Shown: positions 17,495 through 25,442 of the stretch, in pieces
Numbering within the stretch: position 1 is the first letter of the stretch
How the letters are laid out: each line of letters begins with the position of its first letter
Source: Ruminococcaceae bacterium UBA3751
Lineage (GTDB): Bacteria; Bacillota; Clostridia; Oscillospirales; Acutalibacteraceae
Length of the DNA stretch: 64,000 bases
Assembly: GCA_002371215.1 (NCBI GenBank)
Contig: DFGL01000027.1
Coordinates: 12,097 to 76,096, forward strand
Direction: 5' to 3'
The notes under the pieces: generated by a model
Told to the model about the DNA's origin: nothing
Database searches by the model: none
The model's input: only the letters and a program-made list of their open reading frames with translations
Program-made: the position numbers and the translations under genes

Positions 17495-17566
17495 GTCAAT
17501 CTTATAGTTAAACTACTTAGACACCATAGCTTTGCGTCGCTGCTTTTCAGCAGTTTTGCCAAATGT
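17488..17566 (-). promoter_or_regulatory. Cyclic-di-GMP-I (GEMM-I) riboswitch aptamer for the diguanylate cyclase
   Basis: The minus strand reads GGCAAAAC, stem CTGCT-GAAA-AGCAG, then CGACGCAAAGC and GTGTCTAAG, the same core as the copy at 16266-16334. The 3' side runs straight into the terminator. The enzyme that makes the ligand is therefore downstream of a sensor for that ligand. Confidence 0.9.
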
Positions 17567-17584
17567 TTTAAATTTGTTAACATT

Positions 17585-17612
17585 ATTATAACAATTAATA
17601 TTTATTTGTCAA
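17585..17612 (-). promoter_or_regulatory. Promoter of the riboswitch/diguanylate cyclase transcript
   Basis: Perfect consensus boxes TTGACA and TATAAT are 16 bp apart on the minus strand. The predicted start site lies about 10 bp before the aptamer. Upstream (17613-17690) is only A/T-rich sequence with no gene that I can see. Confidence 0.75.
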
Positions 17613-17689
17613 GAAGAAATTCACAATTTTTTTAAAAAATATATGCATATATAGTTTTTTAGAGTGTTTTTCGCTATATATAGTATATA

Positions 17690-17721
17690 AACAAAAGAAG
17701 ATGCACAAAGGCATCCTCTTT
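17690..17721 (-). terminator. Terminator after tRNA-Leu
   Basis: On the minus strand AAGAGGATGC pairs with GCATCTTCTT (one G-U pair, loop CTTTGT), followed by TTGTTTA. Confidence 0.75.
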
Positions 17722-17723
17722 CG

Positions 17724-17808
17724 TGGTGCACCTGACAGGATTTGAACCTGCACATCGTGAGATACCAGATCCTAAATCTGGCGCGTCTGCCAATTCCGCC
17801 ACAGGTGC
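17724..17808 (-). tRNA. tRNA-Leu, anticodon UAG (reads CUN)
   Basis: An intact class II tRNA with encoded CCA. The acceptor stem GCACCTG pairs with CAGGTGC, the D arm holds GGCGGAATTGGCAGAC, and the anticodon stem is CCAGA/TCTGG with loop TTTAGGA. A long variable arm (TATCTCACGATG) and T loop GTTCAAATC follow. The 5' half of this tRNA is repeated twice upstream on the same strand, in front of two small genes. Confidence 0.93.
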
Positions 17809-17821
17809 TTATTTACTTTTA

Positions 17822-17957
17822 CGGCACGCGGGACTCTTGCGGTGCCCAAAATTCATACGCTTTCGCTATGAATTCTGACCGCTGCGCCATCCCCGCCTCA
17901 CTTCTTCTCGCACTGCGAGCGCTTCGGCAGCGATGCTGCCAATTCCACCATGCCCGC
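17822..17957 (-). other. Structured tRNA-Leu-like region without a complete tRNA
   Basis: The minus strand begins GCGGGCATGGTGGAATTGG, like the 5' end of another tRNA-Leu, and ends with AGAGTCCCGC, like a T arm, but no cloverleaf can be closed between them. It holds several hairpins instead: GGCAGC-ATC-GCTGCC, CTCGC-AGT-GCGAG, and AATTCATA-GCGAAAGC-GTATGAATT with a GAAA loop, the last inside an outer GCGGT/ACCGC pairing. It may be a decayed tRNA or a structured small RNA. No coding sequence is apparent. Confidence 0.5.
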
Positions 17958-17973
17958 ATTATTAACTTTTATT

Positions 17974-18498
17974 TTAAGCAAATTCTATAACTTCGTAAAT
18001 AATAGTCGGTTCTTCTGCCATAGGATTCAATGTAACAGAATACATTGATCCGCTAATCGTTAATTCTATTCTTTGAATATTGTTTTCATCGCTAACACTT
18101 ACGGAACCGATTTCTGCTTTTTCAACATAATTCTTCCAGCTCGTGCAGTATATACCGTAAATATCATCAAATGTTTTCATTTCCCAAATTCTATCTTCGG
18201 TCGGCTTATTAACAGTATAAACTATTTTGTTTTTCTGATACTCTGCTGAAAACTCAATGTCATAACTACCATACGAAAAAGTTTTTTCTAATTTTGTGTT
18301 TTCAGGATAATAGGCTAATTCGGAATCGGGCTTATTCGTATAGGCGAATAAGCCTGTATTAAAGTCAGCGATAAACTGAACATAACCCTGTGAATCCCTG
18401 TTTTTGTCAATCAAATTGCTTCCCGGTATATGGGAGCAAGCAGAAAAGGATAATGATAATATAATCAAAACAAATAATACTGAAAATAGTTTTTTCAT
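17974..18498 (-). CDS. Putative lipoprotein within the tRNA-Leu repeat array
   Basis: The 174-residue protein has a clear lipoprotein signal: MKKLFSVLFVLIILSLSFSAC with lipobox FSAC. The mature part is rich in Tyr, Glu, Ser and beta-prone residues (YDIEFSAEYQKNKIVYTV) and matches no family I recognise. The ribosome site AAAGGAAAA lies in the shared block that follows a copy of the tRNA-Leu 5' half. The composition is more A/T-rich than most genes in the window. The gene is likely carried as a cassette and its function is unknown. Confidence 0.72.
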   Translation of the reverse strand: MKKLFSVLFVLIILSLSFSACSHIPGSNLIDKNRDSQGYVQFIADFNTGLFAYTNKPDSELAYYPENTKLEKTFSYGSYDIEFSAEYQKNKIVYTVNKPTEDRIWEMKTFDDIYGIYCTSWKNYVEKAEIGSVSVSDENNIQRIELTISGSMYSVTLNPMAEEPTIIYEVIEFA

Positions 18499-18502
18499 AA
18501 TA

Positions 18503-18565
18503 TTTTCCTTTCACCGAGGTAGCATCAGCGAAATCTGGCGCGTCTACCAATTCCGCCACAGGTGC
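18503..18565 (-). repeat. tRNA-Leu 5'-half repeat plus shared leader, copy B
   Basis: The first 35 bases match the 5' half of the nearby tRNA-Leu with one difference and break off inside the anticodon loop (after CCAGATTT). The next 28 bases (CGCTGATGCTACCTCGGTGA, then AAGGAAAA) are not tRNA and are nearly the same as in copy A. The block ends in the ribosome site of the lipoprotein gene. Copies A and B agree at 57 of 63 positions by my count. Confidence 0.85.
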
Positions 18566-18576
18566 ATTTATTCATT

Positions 18577-18957
18577 TTACACTTGTACCACAAACAAAAA
18601 CAAAATAATAATTAATATTGCATCAACTGCTCTAAAGAAAACAGTTCTGTCAAATTTATTGAAAATTTTATCGGCATACTCCTCGTCTACACATTTGCTG
18701 TTTTCATACGCGCGAGTAACAATCATTTTCCAAACATGTGATAAAACTGCAAAGACTAAAAATGGAACAAGCGAAACGCACGAAACAAATATTACTTTTC
18801 TGGATGCTCCGGGAATAGAACCTTCACTTGAAAAAAACAGCATCGTTCCCGAATAAGCGAAAGCAACACCATATCCAACAATAAAACACAAATGTGTTAT
18901 CCAATTAAAAATTTCATAAGTCTGAGCTTCGTCTTCAAATGTATGTTTGTCCTTCAT
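18577..18957 (-). CDS. Small membrane protein within the tRNA-Leu repeat array
   Basis: The 126-residue protein has about three hydrophobic segments: residues 19-44 (WITHLCFIVGYGVAFAYSG), 56-77 (IFVSCVSLVPFLVFAVLSH) and 109-126 (FRAVDAILIIILFLF). Between the second and third is a charged stretch (ENSKCVDEEYADKIFNKFD). No known family is apparent. Its start codon follows a copy of the tRNA-Leu 5' half and the shared leader with GAAAGGAAAAGG. The gene ends 11 bp before the next repeat copy, so repeat and gene form one compact unit of about 457 bp. Confidence 0.7.
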   Translation of the reverse strand: MKDKHTFEDEAQTYEIFNWITHLCFIVGYGVAFAYSGTMLFFSSEGSIPGASRKVIFVSCVSLVPFLVFAVLSHVWKMIVTRAYENSKCVDEEYADKIFNKFDRTVFFRAVDAILIIILFLFVVQV

Positions 18958-18959
18958 CC

Positions 18960-19022
18960 TTTTCCTTTCACCGAGGTAGCATCATCGAAATCCAGCGTGT
19001 TTGCCAATTCCGCCACAGGTGC
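18960..19022 (-). repeat. tRNA-Leu 5'-half repeat plus shared leader, copy A
   Basis: The first 35 bases match the tRNA-Leu 5' half with four differences, clustered in the D-to-anticodon region, and end at the same anticodon-loop point (GATTT). The shared leader CGATGATGCTACCTCGGTGA and AAGGAAAA follow. As with copy B and the real tRNA, an A/T-rich spacer ending in AATTAA or AATAA precedes it. Confidence 0.82.
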
Positions 19023-19074
19023 TTAATTACGACATTACTATTTTAGCAAAAAAAGAAGTAAAGTCAAGAGTTTA

Positions 19075-19767
19075 TTATTTTGTTACGGAGAAGGAGGCGG
19101 CGTATACTGCTTTTGCGCCCGCGTCTTTAAGGGTATAGGCGAGTTCGCTGAGGGTACTGCCGGTCGTTTTAACGTCGTCAACTATTAAAACGGTTTTATC
19201 CCTGACGTTCTTTCCCTCAAGCATTGCAAAGGCGTTATACAGATTGACACGCCTTTTTCTTGCGCTTGATTTGCGCTGAGGGCGGGTATATCTTCTTTTA
19301 TACATAAGGCTTTCAAAATCGCAGCCGAGGATAAGCGCCGTTTCCTTTGCGAGAAGCTCAGACTGATTGTAACCGCGCCTGAAACGTCTGATTTTGCTCA
19401 TTGGAACGCAGGTTACAACGTCAAAGCTGACGTCCTCAAAACGCAGCCGTACTGCTTTAACAACGCTTTCACTCATAGCGGGAATAATCTCAAGAAATTC
19501 CCTGTTTTTAAGCCTGTAAACAGCTTTTCTTACAGAGCCGTCAAAATAATACGGAGCGCAGAAGCTCTTATATTCGGGCGAAAAATTATCCCTGCTGCAG
19601 GTACACCTTTTAACCTCTCTGCCGCATTTTTTACAGATTTTTCCGTCTATGAATTTAAGGCTTTCACATTCCTCGCAGAGCGTTTTATCAAGCTCAATTA
19701 CCTCGCCGCAAAGCGCGCAGCGTTTAGGAAAAAGAATATAGGAAAGCTCGTTTTGCGCTTTGCTCAT
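19075..19767 (-). CDS. comFC: ComF-family phosphoribosyltransferase-like competence protein
   Basis: The 230-residue protein carries an N-terminal zinc-binding pattern (CALCGEVI, CEEC, CKKCGREVKRCTC) and a C-terminal PRTase domain with VLIVDDVKTTGSTL and the GYNQSELLAKETA block typical of ComFC. In competent Firmicutes the family supports DNA uptake with ComFA, and its enzymatic substrate is not settled. Its start overlaps comEA by 4 bp. Together with comEA it suggests natural transformation is possible, but comEC, comFA and pilin genes are not in this window. Confidence 0.9.
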   Translation of the reverse strand: MSKAQNELSYILFPKRCALCGEVIELDKTLCEECESLKFIDGKICKKCGREVKRCTCSRDNFSPEYKSFCAPYYFDGSVRKAVYRLKNREFLEIIPAMSESVVKAVRLRFEDVSFDVVTCVPMSKIRRFRRGYNQSELLAKETALILGCDFESLMYKRRYTRPQRKSSARKRRVNLYNAFAMLEGKNVRDKTVLIVDDVKTTGSTLSELAYTLKDAGAKAVYAASFSVTK

Positions 19768-20162
19768 ACGGTAAGATACCCCGCTGTTTTTTCATAGATT
19801 TCCTTGCCGAAGCCCTCTATTTCAAGTATCTGCTCAACGCTTATATAACCGCCGAGGTGCTCGCGGTATTCAATAATAGCGGACGCTCTCTTCTCCCCTA
19901 ACCCGTCAATAGTCATAAGCTCTTCAAGGGTTGCGGTATTGATATTGAGCGGATACTCAACCGGTTTTGTTGTTTTCTCTGTTTCAGGCTCGGTTTTGCT
20001 CTCGGTCAGAGCTTCGTTCGTTATTGCGGTAACGGTAATTTCACGCGGCTCGTTGCTGCGGTAAATTCTCGGCTGAGTCATAAAGACAAAAAGCAGAATC
20101 CCTGCAAAAATCAGGAGCGCTGCGCCGATTAAATAATAGGTCTGTCCTTTATCGCTTTTCAT
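19764..20162 (-). CDS. comEA: ComEA-type helix-hairpin-helix DNA-binding protein
   Basis: The protein has 132 residues with one N-terminal membrane helix (YYLIGAALLIFAGILLFVF), a T/E-rich linker and a C-terminal double helix-hairpin-helix (LNINTATLEELMTIDGLGEK, then SVEQILEIEGFGKEIYEK). This is the ComEA arrangement; the family binds incoming double-stranded DNA at the outer membrane face for transformation. It is shorter than the Bacillus protein because the SLBB-type domain is missing. Its start overlaps ygiQ by 14 bp and its end overlaps comFC by 4 bp, so all three are translated from one message. Confidence 0.88.
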   Translation of the reverse strand: MKSDKGQTYYLIGAALLIFAGILLFVFMTQPRIYRSNEPREITVTAITNEALTESKTEPETEKTTKPVEYPLNINTATLEELMTIDGLGEKRASAIIEYREHLGGYISVEQILEIEGFGKEIYEKTAGYLTV

Positions 20163-22017
20163 ACCTTTTGCCTTTTCCCTTCCTCTGCGGCTTTCTGCGG
20201 GCAGAGGAATTATTATTGTTTTTCTGCGGCGCGCCTTTAATAAGACATTTTTCTCCGCTGCCGATTAAATCGTAACGCTTTGCGCGCCTGAGCGCCTCCG
20301 TTACGAGCTTTTCATTTTCGGGAACGTAGTACTGAAGCAGGGCGCGCTGCAATGCTTTTTCATGGGGATTTTTTGTACAGTAAACCTCCTGCATCGTGTA
20401 CGGGTCAATCGCTGTATAGTACATAGTGGTTGAAATCGTCCCCGGGGTCGGGTAAAAATCCTGCACCTGCTCGGGACGGATACGGTGCTTTTTTAAAAAC
20501 AGCGCAAGTTCAACGGCGTCGTCAAGCGTTGAACCGGGGTGGCTTGACATAAGATACGGAACGAGGTACTGCTCCTTGCCGACCTTTCCCGTATAATCAA
20601 AATAGCGCTTTGAAAAATCAATATAAGCCTGAATATGCGGCTTTCCCATTTTATCAAGTACGGCGGCTGAGCAATGCTCGGGAGCAACCCTGAGCTGACC
20701 GCTGACGTGGTACTTTACAAGCTCTCTGAAAAAGCTGTCGTCCTTATCCTTAAGAAGATAATCGTAGCGAATTCCCGAGCGTATAAACACCTTTTTAACG
20801 CCCGGGAGCTGACGGACAGCGCGGAGAATATCAAGATACTCGCTATGGTCAACCGTGAGCTTTTTACAGGGCTCCGGGGCAAGGCATTTCTTCCCCTTGC
20901 ACAGCCCGTTTTCCTTTTGTAAATCGCAGGAGGGACGGCGAAAATTAGCCGTAGGACCGCCTATGTCGTGAATATAGCCCTTAAAATCAGGCATTTCTGT
21001 AAGACTCTTTGCTTCGCGGATTATACTCTCCTTACTCCTTGAGGTAACGTACCTTCCCTGATGAAAGGCGATTGAGCAAAAATTACACGCACCAAAGCAG
21101 CCGCGGTTATGAGTTATTGAAAACTCAACCTCACTGAGCCCCGGAACGCCGCCGAGCGCCTCGTACATAGGGTGGTAGGCGCGGGTATAGGGCAGCTCGT
21201 AAACTCTGTCAAGCTCCTCGGTTGTAAGAGGAGGCATAGGCGGATTCTGAACAACCATAACCTTGCCGTGCTTTTGCTTTATCACTTTGCCGCGGATATG
21301 GTCCTGCTCATCCTGCTGAATTCTTGAAGCCTTGGCATATTCGGTTTTGCTGTTTTTTACGTTGTCAAAGCTCGGGCACTCAACGCCGATATAGGGAGTT
21401 TCGCGGACGTCAACGGCATAAGTCGTTCCCTTAATATCGTGCAGTTCAGTTATGCTTTCTCCGTTATTAAGCCTGTGGGCAAGCTCTTTAATCTGGTTTT
21501 CGCCCATACCGTGAATGAGCAAATCCGCGCCCGAATCGACGAGAATACTCGGCTTAACGGAATCGGACCAGTAATCGTAATGGGCAAAGCGGCGAAGCGA
21601 AGCCTCAAGCCCTCCGATAACGACGGGAACCTCGGGATAGAGCTGTTTAACCGCCTTTGTATATGCAATAACGGCTCTGTCAGGGCGCTTTCCCGTCTTT
21701 CCGCCGGCAGTATACGCATCAAACGAACGGCGCTTTTTGGCAACGGTATAATGCGCTACCATACTGTCAATATTTCCGCTCGTTACAAGATAGGCAAGCC
21801 GCGGCTTTCCAAACTGAACAAAATCAGCCGTGCTATGCACATCGGGTTGGCTTAGTACGGCTACTTTAAAGCCCTCTGCTTCAAGGACTCTTGTTATTAT
21901 TGCTGCGCCGAAAGAGGGATGGTCAACGTAAGCGTCACCTGTAATATAGACAAAATCCGCCTCGTCCCATCCTCTTTGGAGCATATCTTTTTTATTAACG
22001 GGTAAAAAGGAGTTCAT
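20149..22017 (-). CDS. ygiQ: YgiQ-family radical SAM protein
   Basis: This 622-residue protein belongs to the YgiQ group of uncharacterised radical SAM enzymes. The N-terminal cobalamin-binding-like part (about 1-270) contains VVIGGLEASLRRFAHYDYW. The radical SAM core has the 4Fe-4S motif GCFGACNFC (CxxxCxxC) near residue 305. The C-terminal part has a cysteine-rich ENGLCKGKKCLAPEPC block and ends in a basic tail (SARRKPQRKGKGKRYEKR) that could bind RNA. The reaction is unknown. Its start codon shares the last base of the spoIIIE stop region. Confidence 0.92.
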   Translation of the reverse strand: MNSFLPVNKKDMLQRGWDEADFVYITGDAYVDHPSFGAAIITRVLEAEGFKVAVLSQPDVHSTADFVQFGKPRLAYLVTSGNIDSMVAHYTVAKKRRSFDAYTAGGKTGKRPDRAVIAYTKAVKQLYPEVPVVIGGLEASLRRFAHYDYWSDSVKPSILVDSGADLLIHGMGENQIKELAHRLNNGESITELHDIKGTTYAVDVRETPYIGVECPSFDNVKNSKTEYAKASRIQQDEQDHIRGKVIKQKHGKVMVVQNPPMPPLTTEELDRVYELPYTRAYHPMYEALGGVPGLSEVEFSITHNRGCFGACNFCSIAFHQGRYVTSRSKESIIREAKSLTEMPDFKGYIHDIGGPTANFRRPSCDLQKENGLCKGKKCLAPEPCKKLTVDHSEYLDILRAVRQLPGVKKVFIRSGIRYDYLLKDKDDSFFRELVKYHVSGQLRVAPEHCSAAVLDKMGKPHIQAYIDFSKRYFDYTGKVGKEQYLVPYLMSSHPGSTLDDAVELALFLKKHRIRPEQVQDFYPTPGTISTTMYYTAIDPYTMQEVYCTKNPHEKALQRALLQYYVPENEKLVTEALRRAKRYDLIGSGEKCLIKGAPQKNNNNSSARRKPQRKGKGKRYEKR

Positions 22018-24560
22018 TAATAATCCTCCGCGTTATCCGCTGTATCGTAATCGTCATAATCTTCTTCGGGAGCACTCTCCGCGCTGTCAAAGCTCATCTG
22101 CTCGGAATTTTCGTTTGTAAACTCGGGAGTCGGTCCGTTAGCCTTCATCTGAATCCACTGCTGCATATTGATTCTTATTTCACGCGGCTTTGCACCGTCC
22201 TGAGGGCCGATAATTCCCTTTTCTTCAAGCTGGTCCATAATCTTTGAGCCGCGCGAATAACCAACGCCGAGCTTTCTTTGAAGGAAGGAGGTTGAAGCAC
22301 GTCCGTTTTCAAGAACGACCTCAACGGCGTTTTCAAACAGCGGGTCAAGATTTTCGCCGCTCTCCTCTTCACCGAAGCCCTGAGAGCCCTTTTCCTGAAC
22401 AGCTTTGCTTTCAATTTCCTTCTGAATTTCATCGCTGTACTGACTTTCGCCCTGATTTTTAATGAAATCGCAGAGTTCCTCTACCTCTTCATCGCTGATA
22501 TAACAGCCCTGAACACGAAGCGGCTTGCTTGCTCCGATTGGCGAATAGAGCATATCGCCGTGGCCGAGAAGCTTTTCGGCTCCGCCCGTATCAAGAATAG
22601 TACGTGAATCTATCTGAGAGGATACGGTAAGCGCAATACGGGAGGAGATATTCGCCTTAATAAGGCCTGTGATAACGTCTACCGACGGTCTCTGAGTGGC
22701 GATTACAAGGTGCATACCCGCAGCACGCGCCATCTGCGCAAGGCGGCAGATACTGTCCTCAACCTCTTTTGGGGCAGCCATCATCAAATCGGCAAGCTCG
22801 TCAATACAGATAACGATTTTAGGCATCGGCTCCATATCGGGATGCTTTTTAACAAATTTATTATAGCCCGCAATATCGCGCACGCCCGTATCGGAAAACG
22901 CCTGATAACGCTTCAGCATTTCCGAAACTGCCCAGCCGAGAGCACCCGACGCCTTTCTTGCGTCCGTTACAACGGGAACGAGAAGGTGCGGAATATTTTC
23001 ATATTTTGAAAACTCAACCTTCTTCGGGTCAATCATAAGGAATTTAACCTCATCGGGCTTTGCTCTGTAAAGAATAGACACGATAATCGAGTTCATACAT
23101 ACGGATTTACCCGAGCCGGTTGTACCCGCAATAAGAAGGTGGGGCATTTTTGCAATATCGCAGAAAACGGTATTGCCCGCTATATCTTTACCGAGAGCCG
23201 CAGAAAGCAGCGAGCTCTGATTATCAAATTCGGGGATTTCAATAACCTCGCGGATTGAAACCATATTTTTAACGTTATTCGGAACTTCTATTCCGACTGC
23301 AGCCTTGCCGGGAATAGGCGCTTCAATACGGACGTTTGTTGCCGCAAGGTTAAGCGCAATATCGTCGGAAAGGTTGGTGATTTTTGAAATTCTGATACCC
23401 GCCGCGGGCTTAAGCTCATAACGGGTTACCGTGGGACCGCGGGATATATCCGTAATTTCCGCCGTTACTCCGAAGGAGGCAAGGGTGCTTATAAGAAGCT
23501 CGGCGTTGCTTTTCAGCTCGTTGCTTATATCCTTAGCGGATTTATGCTTTGCTACAGAGAGGATATTTATGGGAGGAAGCTTGTACTCCTTAACGGTTTT
23601 ATTCATCTCCTCATCGGTTACTGTGAAATCTTCAACCGGTGATTTATCCTCTTCCTTCTTTTCGGGCTTTTTCTCCTCGCTTGCGTCCTTGACAATATCG
23701 TCAATAGACTTAGTTTTTTTATGGGTTTCTCTCTGCTCCTGCTTATTCCTTGTTGACTCGTTAATCTCGCGGATTAAATCGTCCATATCGTCAACAGTTT
23801 CAAGCTTCTCGGCAGGCTTTTTAGACCTTGAGCGCGCGGGCTTGTCCTGATTATCTACAACCTCGCCGTCATCGTAGCCGTCAAGGAATACGTCAATATT
23901 TCTGCTGCGGCGGCGCTCACGCCTCTCCTCGATATAAGGAGTTGCCTTTTCAACCGCTTTTTTAACGGGTTTTGTTGTGTTTTTAAAGAACTGATTAAGC
24001 GTTGCCTTTGAAAGCAGAAGAACGTCAACAAAGAATAGAAGCAGCGTTACGATTATTGAGGGCGCCTTGCCCATAGTGAGAAGCAGCCATCCGATAAACG
24101 CGCCGAAAAATCCGCCGTTAAAGGTTTTTGGGGCAATTAAATATGCGTACGATACGGTATCCCAGAATTTAGTATGGGTTTCGCCCTGAACGACGTGGAT
24201 GAACGTTGACGCGAGCAAAACGAGAAGAACGATAAGGATGATTTCAAAACTCATACGCTTATCGGGCTTTTTAACTGTAAACAGGAACGAATATACAAGG
24301 CAGAGAAGCGGAAAAACGATAGCCGCAAACCAGCCGAAAAGACCTATATAAAAGTTATGTACAATTCTCCAGACTCCATCGCCCGATATAACGGCGATAA
24401 AAAAGAACAAAACGGAAAGCGCAAAAATTACAATACTGATAATTCTTGCGTTGTTTTCAAGTCTTTGCTCCTCAGAGAGCCTTTCCTGCTCAGCCTTTGC
24501 TTTTGAAGCCGACCTTTTACTGCCGTTTTCAGTTTTCTTAGTGTTTTTTGTATTTGCCAT
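22017..24560 (-). CDS. spoIIIE: SpoIIIE/FtsK DNA translocase
   Basis: The 847-residue protein pumps chromosomal DNA through the closing division or sporulation septum. Four hydrophobic helices lie in about residues 38-190. A charged, Lys/Glu-rich linker (about 200-340) follows. The motor domain has Walker A AGTTGSGKS and Walker B VICIDELADLM. A C-terminal winged-helix gamma domain (FLQRKLGVGYSRGSKIMDQL) would read the polar DNA sequences, and an acidic tail ends the protein. The context with tepA and ylzJ upstream matches the Bacillus spoIIIE region, so I call it SpoIIIE, although it may also serve vegetative division. Confidence 0.94.
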   Translation of the reverse strand: MANTKNTKKTENGSKRSASKAKAEQERLSEEQRLENNARIISIVIFALSVLFFFIAVISGDGVWRIVHNFYIGLFGWFAAIVFPLLCLVYSFLFTVKKPDKRMSFEIILIVLLVLLASTFIHVVQGETHTKFWDTVSYAYLIAPKTFNGGFFGAFIGWLLLTMGKAPSIIVTLLLFFVDVLLLSKATLNQFFKNTTKPVKKAVEKATPYIEERRERRRSRNIDVFLDGYDDGEVVDNQDKPARSRSKKPAEKLETVDDMDDLIREINESTRNKQEQRETHKKTKSIDDIVKDASEEKKPEKKEEDKSPVEDFTVTDEEMNKTVKEYKLPPINILSVAKHKSAKDISNELKSNAELLISTLASFGVTAEITDISRGPTVTRYELKPAAGIRISKITNLSDDIALNLAATNVRIEAPIPGKAAVGIEVPNNVKNMVSIREVIEIPEFDNQSSLLSAALGKDIAGNTVFCDIAKMPHLLIAGTTGSGKSVCMNSIIVSILYRAKPDEVKFLMIDPKKVEFSKYENIPHLLVPVVTDARKASGALGWAVSEMLKRYQAFSDTGVRDIAGYNKFVKKHPDMEPMPKIVICIDELADLMMAAPKEVEDSICRLAQMARAAGMHLVIATQRPSVDVITGLIKANISSRIALTVSSQIDSRTILDTGGAEKLLGHGDMLYSPIGASKPLRVQGCYISDEEVEELCDFIKNQGESQYSDEIQKEIESKAVQEKGSQGFGEEESGENLDPLFENAVEVVLENGRASTSFLQRKLGVGYSRGSKIMDQLEEKGIIGPQDGAKPREIRINMQQWIQMKANGPTPEFTNENSEQMSFDSAESAPEEDYDDYDTADNAEDY

Positions 24561-24581
24561 TATTTAATCCTTTATGTTTTA

Positions 24582-25442
24582 TTATCTGACGATTAACTGT
24601 ACTATTCCGATTACAACTACAATTATCGCCATACTTAAATCGTAATATGATATGTACTTGAGATAGCCTTTTTTAATAATATTGGTAAGAAGCCTTACCG
24701 AGAAGAAAGCTACGGGAGCGGAAAGCACGAGCCCGATTATAACGGGAACTATTCCGCTTTTTATATCTGCCGTACAGAGCTGAACTATACCCGTTACAAG
24801 AAGAACGGGAACGCTCAGAACAAATGAATAGCGAAGCGCGAGCTTCTGGGAAATGCCTAAAATAACAAGAATACTGAACACTCCGCCGATAAGCGCAAGC
24901 CCCGAAACGGGGATAAACACGAGGCTGCATACGCCAACTGCCGCCGCCATAGGTACGGTTATGAACTTGGTATTGCTGTCATCCGTAAGCTGCCTTGATG
25001 AGAAGAAAATCAAGGCGCCGAGAATGGCAAGGAAGAGCCCGTCGTCAAAAATAGTATTATTATATGCGCTGGACTGAAGCACTTTATAAAGCATACCGTT
25101 TTTGCCTATTGGGATAAGCCATAAAAGCATTGGGCAAAACGAGATAAGAGTCATTAGCATAAGCTTACGCGTTGGCTTTGCGGCGTTGAAACTGAACTCT
25201 TTTTTTACAAGGTCCCTTCCCGTTGAAAAGAATTCCGTTGCAAGCCTTGCAAAAAGCTTGAAGCTTGCAAGGAAAATTCCTATTGCAATTCCTATATTAA
25301 TTGCGCCCGTTACCGAGGCAAAGGAGCCGTCCGCTTTACCCGCAAAATCATGGTAGATTGAGGAATGAGCGCTCTGGCTTACGGGAATTATATACGTTAT
25401 AGCCTGTAATATGGCCTGAAATATCGCAGTTATAATTGACAT
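24582..25442 (-). CDS. UppP (BacA)-family membrane protein lacking catalytic glutamates
   Basis: The protein has 286 residues from the ATG at 25442, which has CGGAGGAG upstream. It is almost wholly hydrophobic with seven or eight membrane helices. The N-terminal AILQAITYIIPVSQSAH aligns with the undecaprenyl-pyrophosphate phosphatase motif ExLTEFLPVSSxGH, but both glutamates are gone (Gln and Tyr instead). The second motif PGxSRSG reads PVSGLALIGG, without its arginine. By those residues it should not have normal UppP activity. It may be a pseudoenzyme, a lipid-binding or transport relative, or use other residues. It is inserted between ylzJ and spoIIIE, which are neighbours in Bacillus. Confidence 0.75.
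   Translation of the reverse strand: MSIITAIFQAILQAITYIIPVSQSAHSSIYHDFAGKADGSFASVTGAINIGIAIGIFLASFKLFARLATEFFSTGRDLVKKEFSFNAAKPTRKLMLMTLISFCPMLLWLIPIGKNGMLYKVLQSSAYNNTIFDDGLFLAILGALIFFSSRQLTDDSNTKFITVPMAAAVGVCSLVFIPVSGLALIGGVFSILVILGISQKLALRYSFVLSVPVLLVTGIVQLCTADIKSGIVPVIIGLVLSAPVAFFSVRLLTNIIKKGYLKYISYYDLSMAIIVVVIGIVQLIVR

Noticed and set aside
18503..19022. Two extra tRNA-Leu genes
   Set aside because: Each has only the 5' half; there is no anticodon 3' arm, T arm or acceptor 3' strand.
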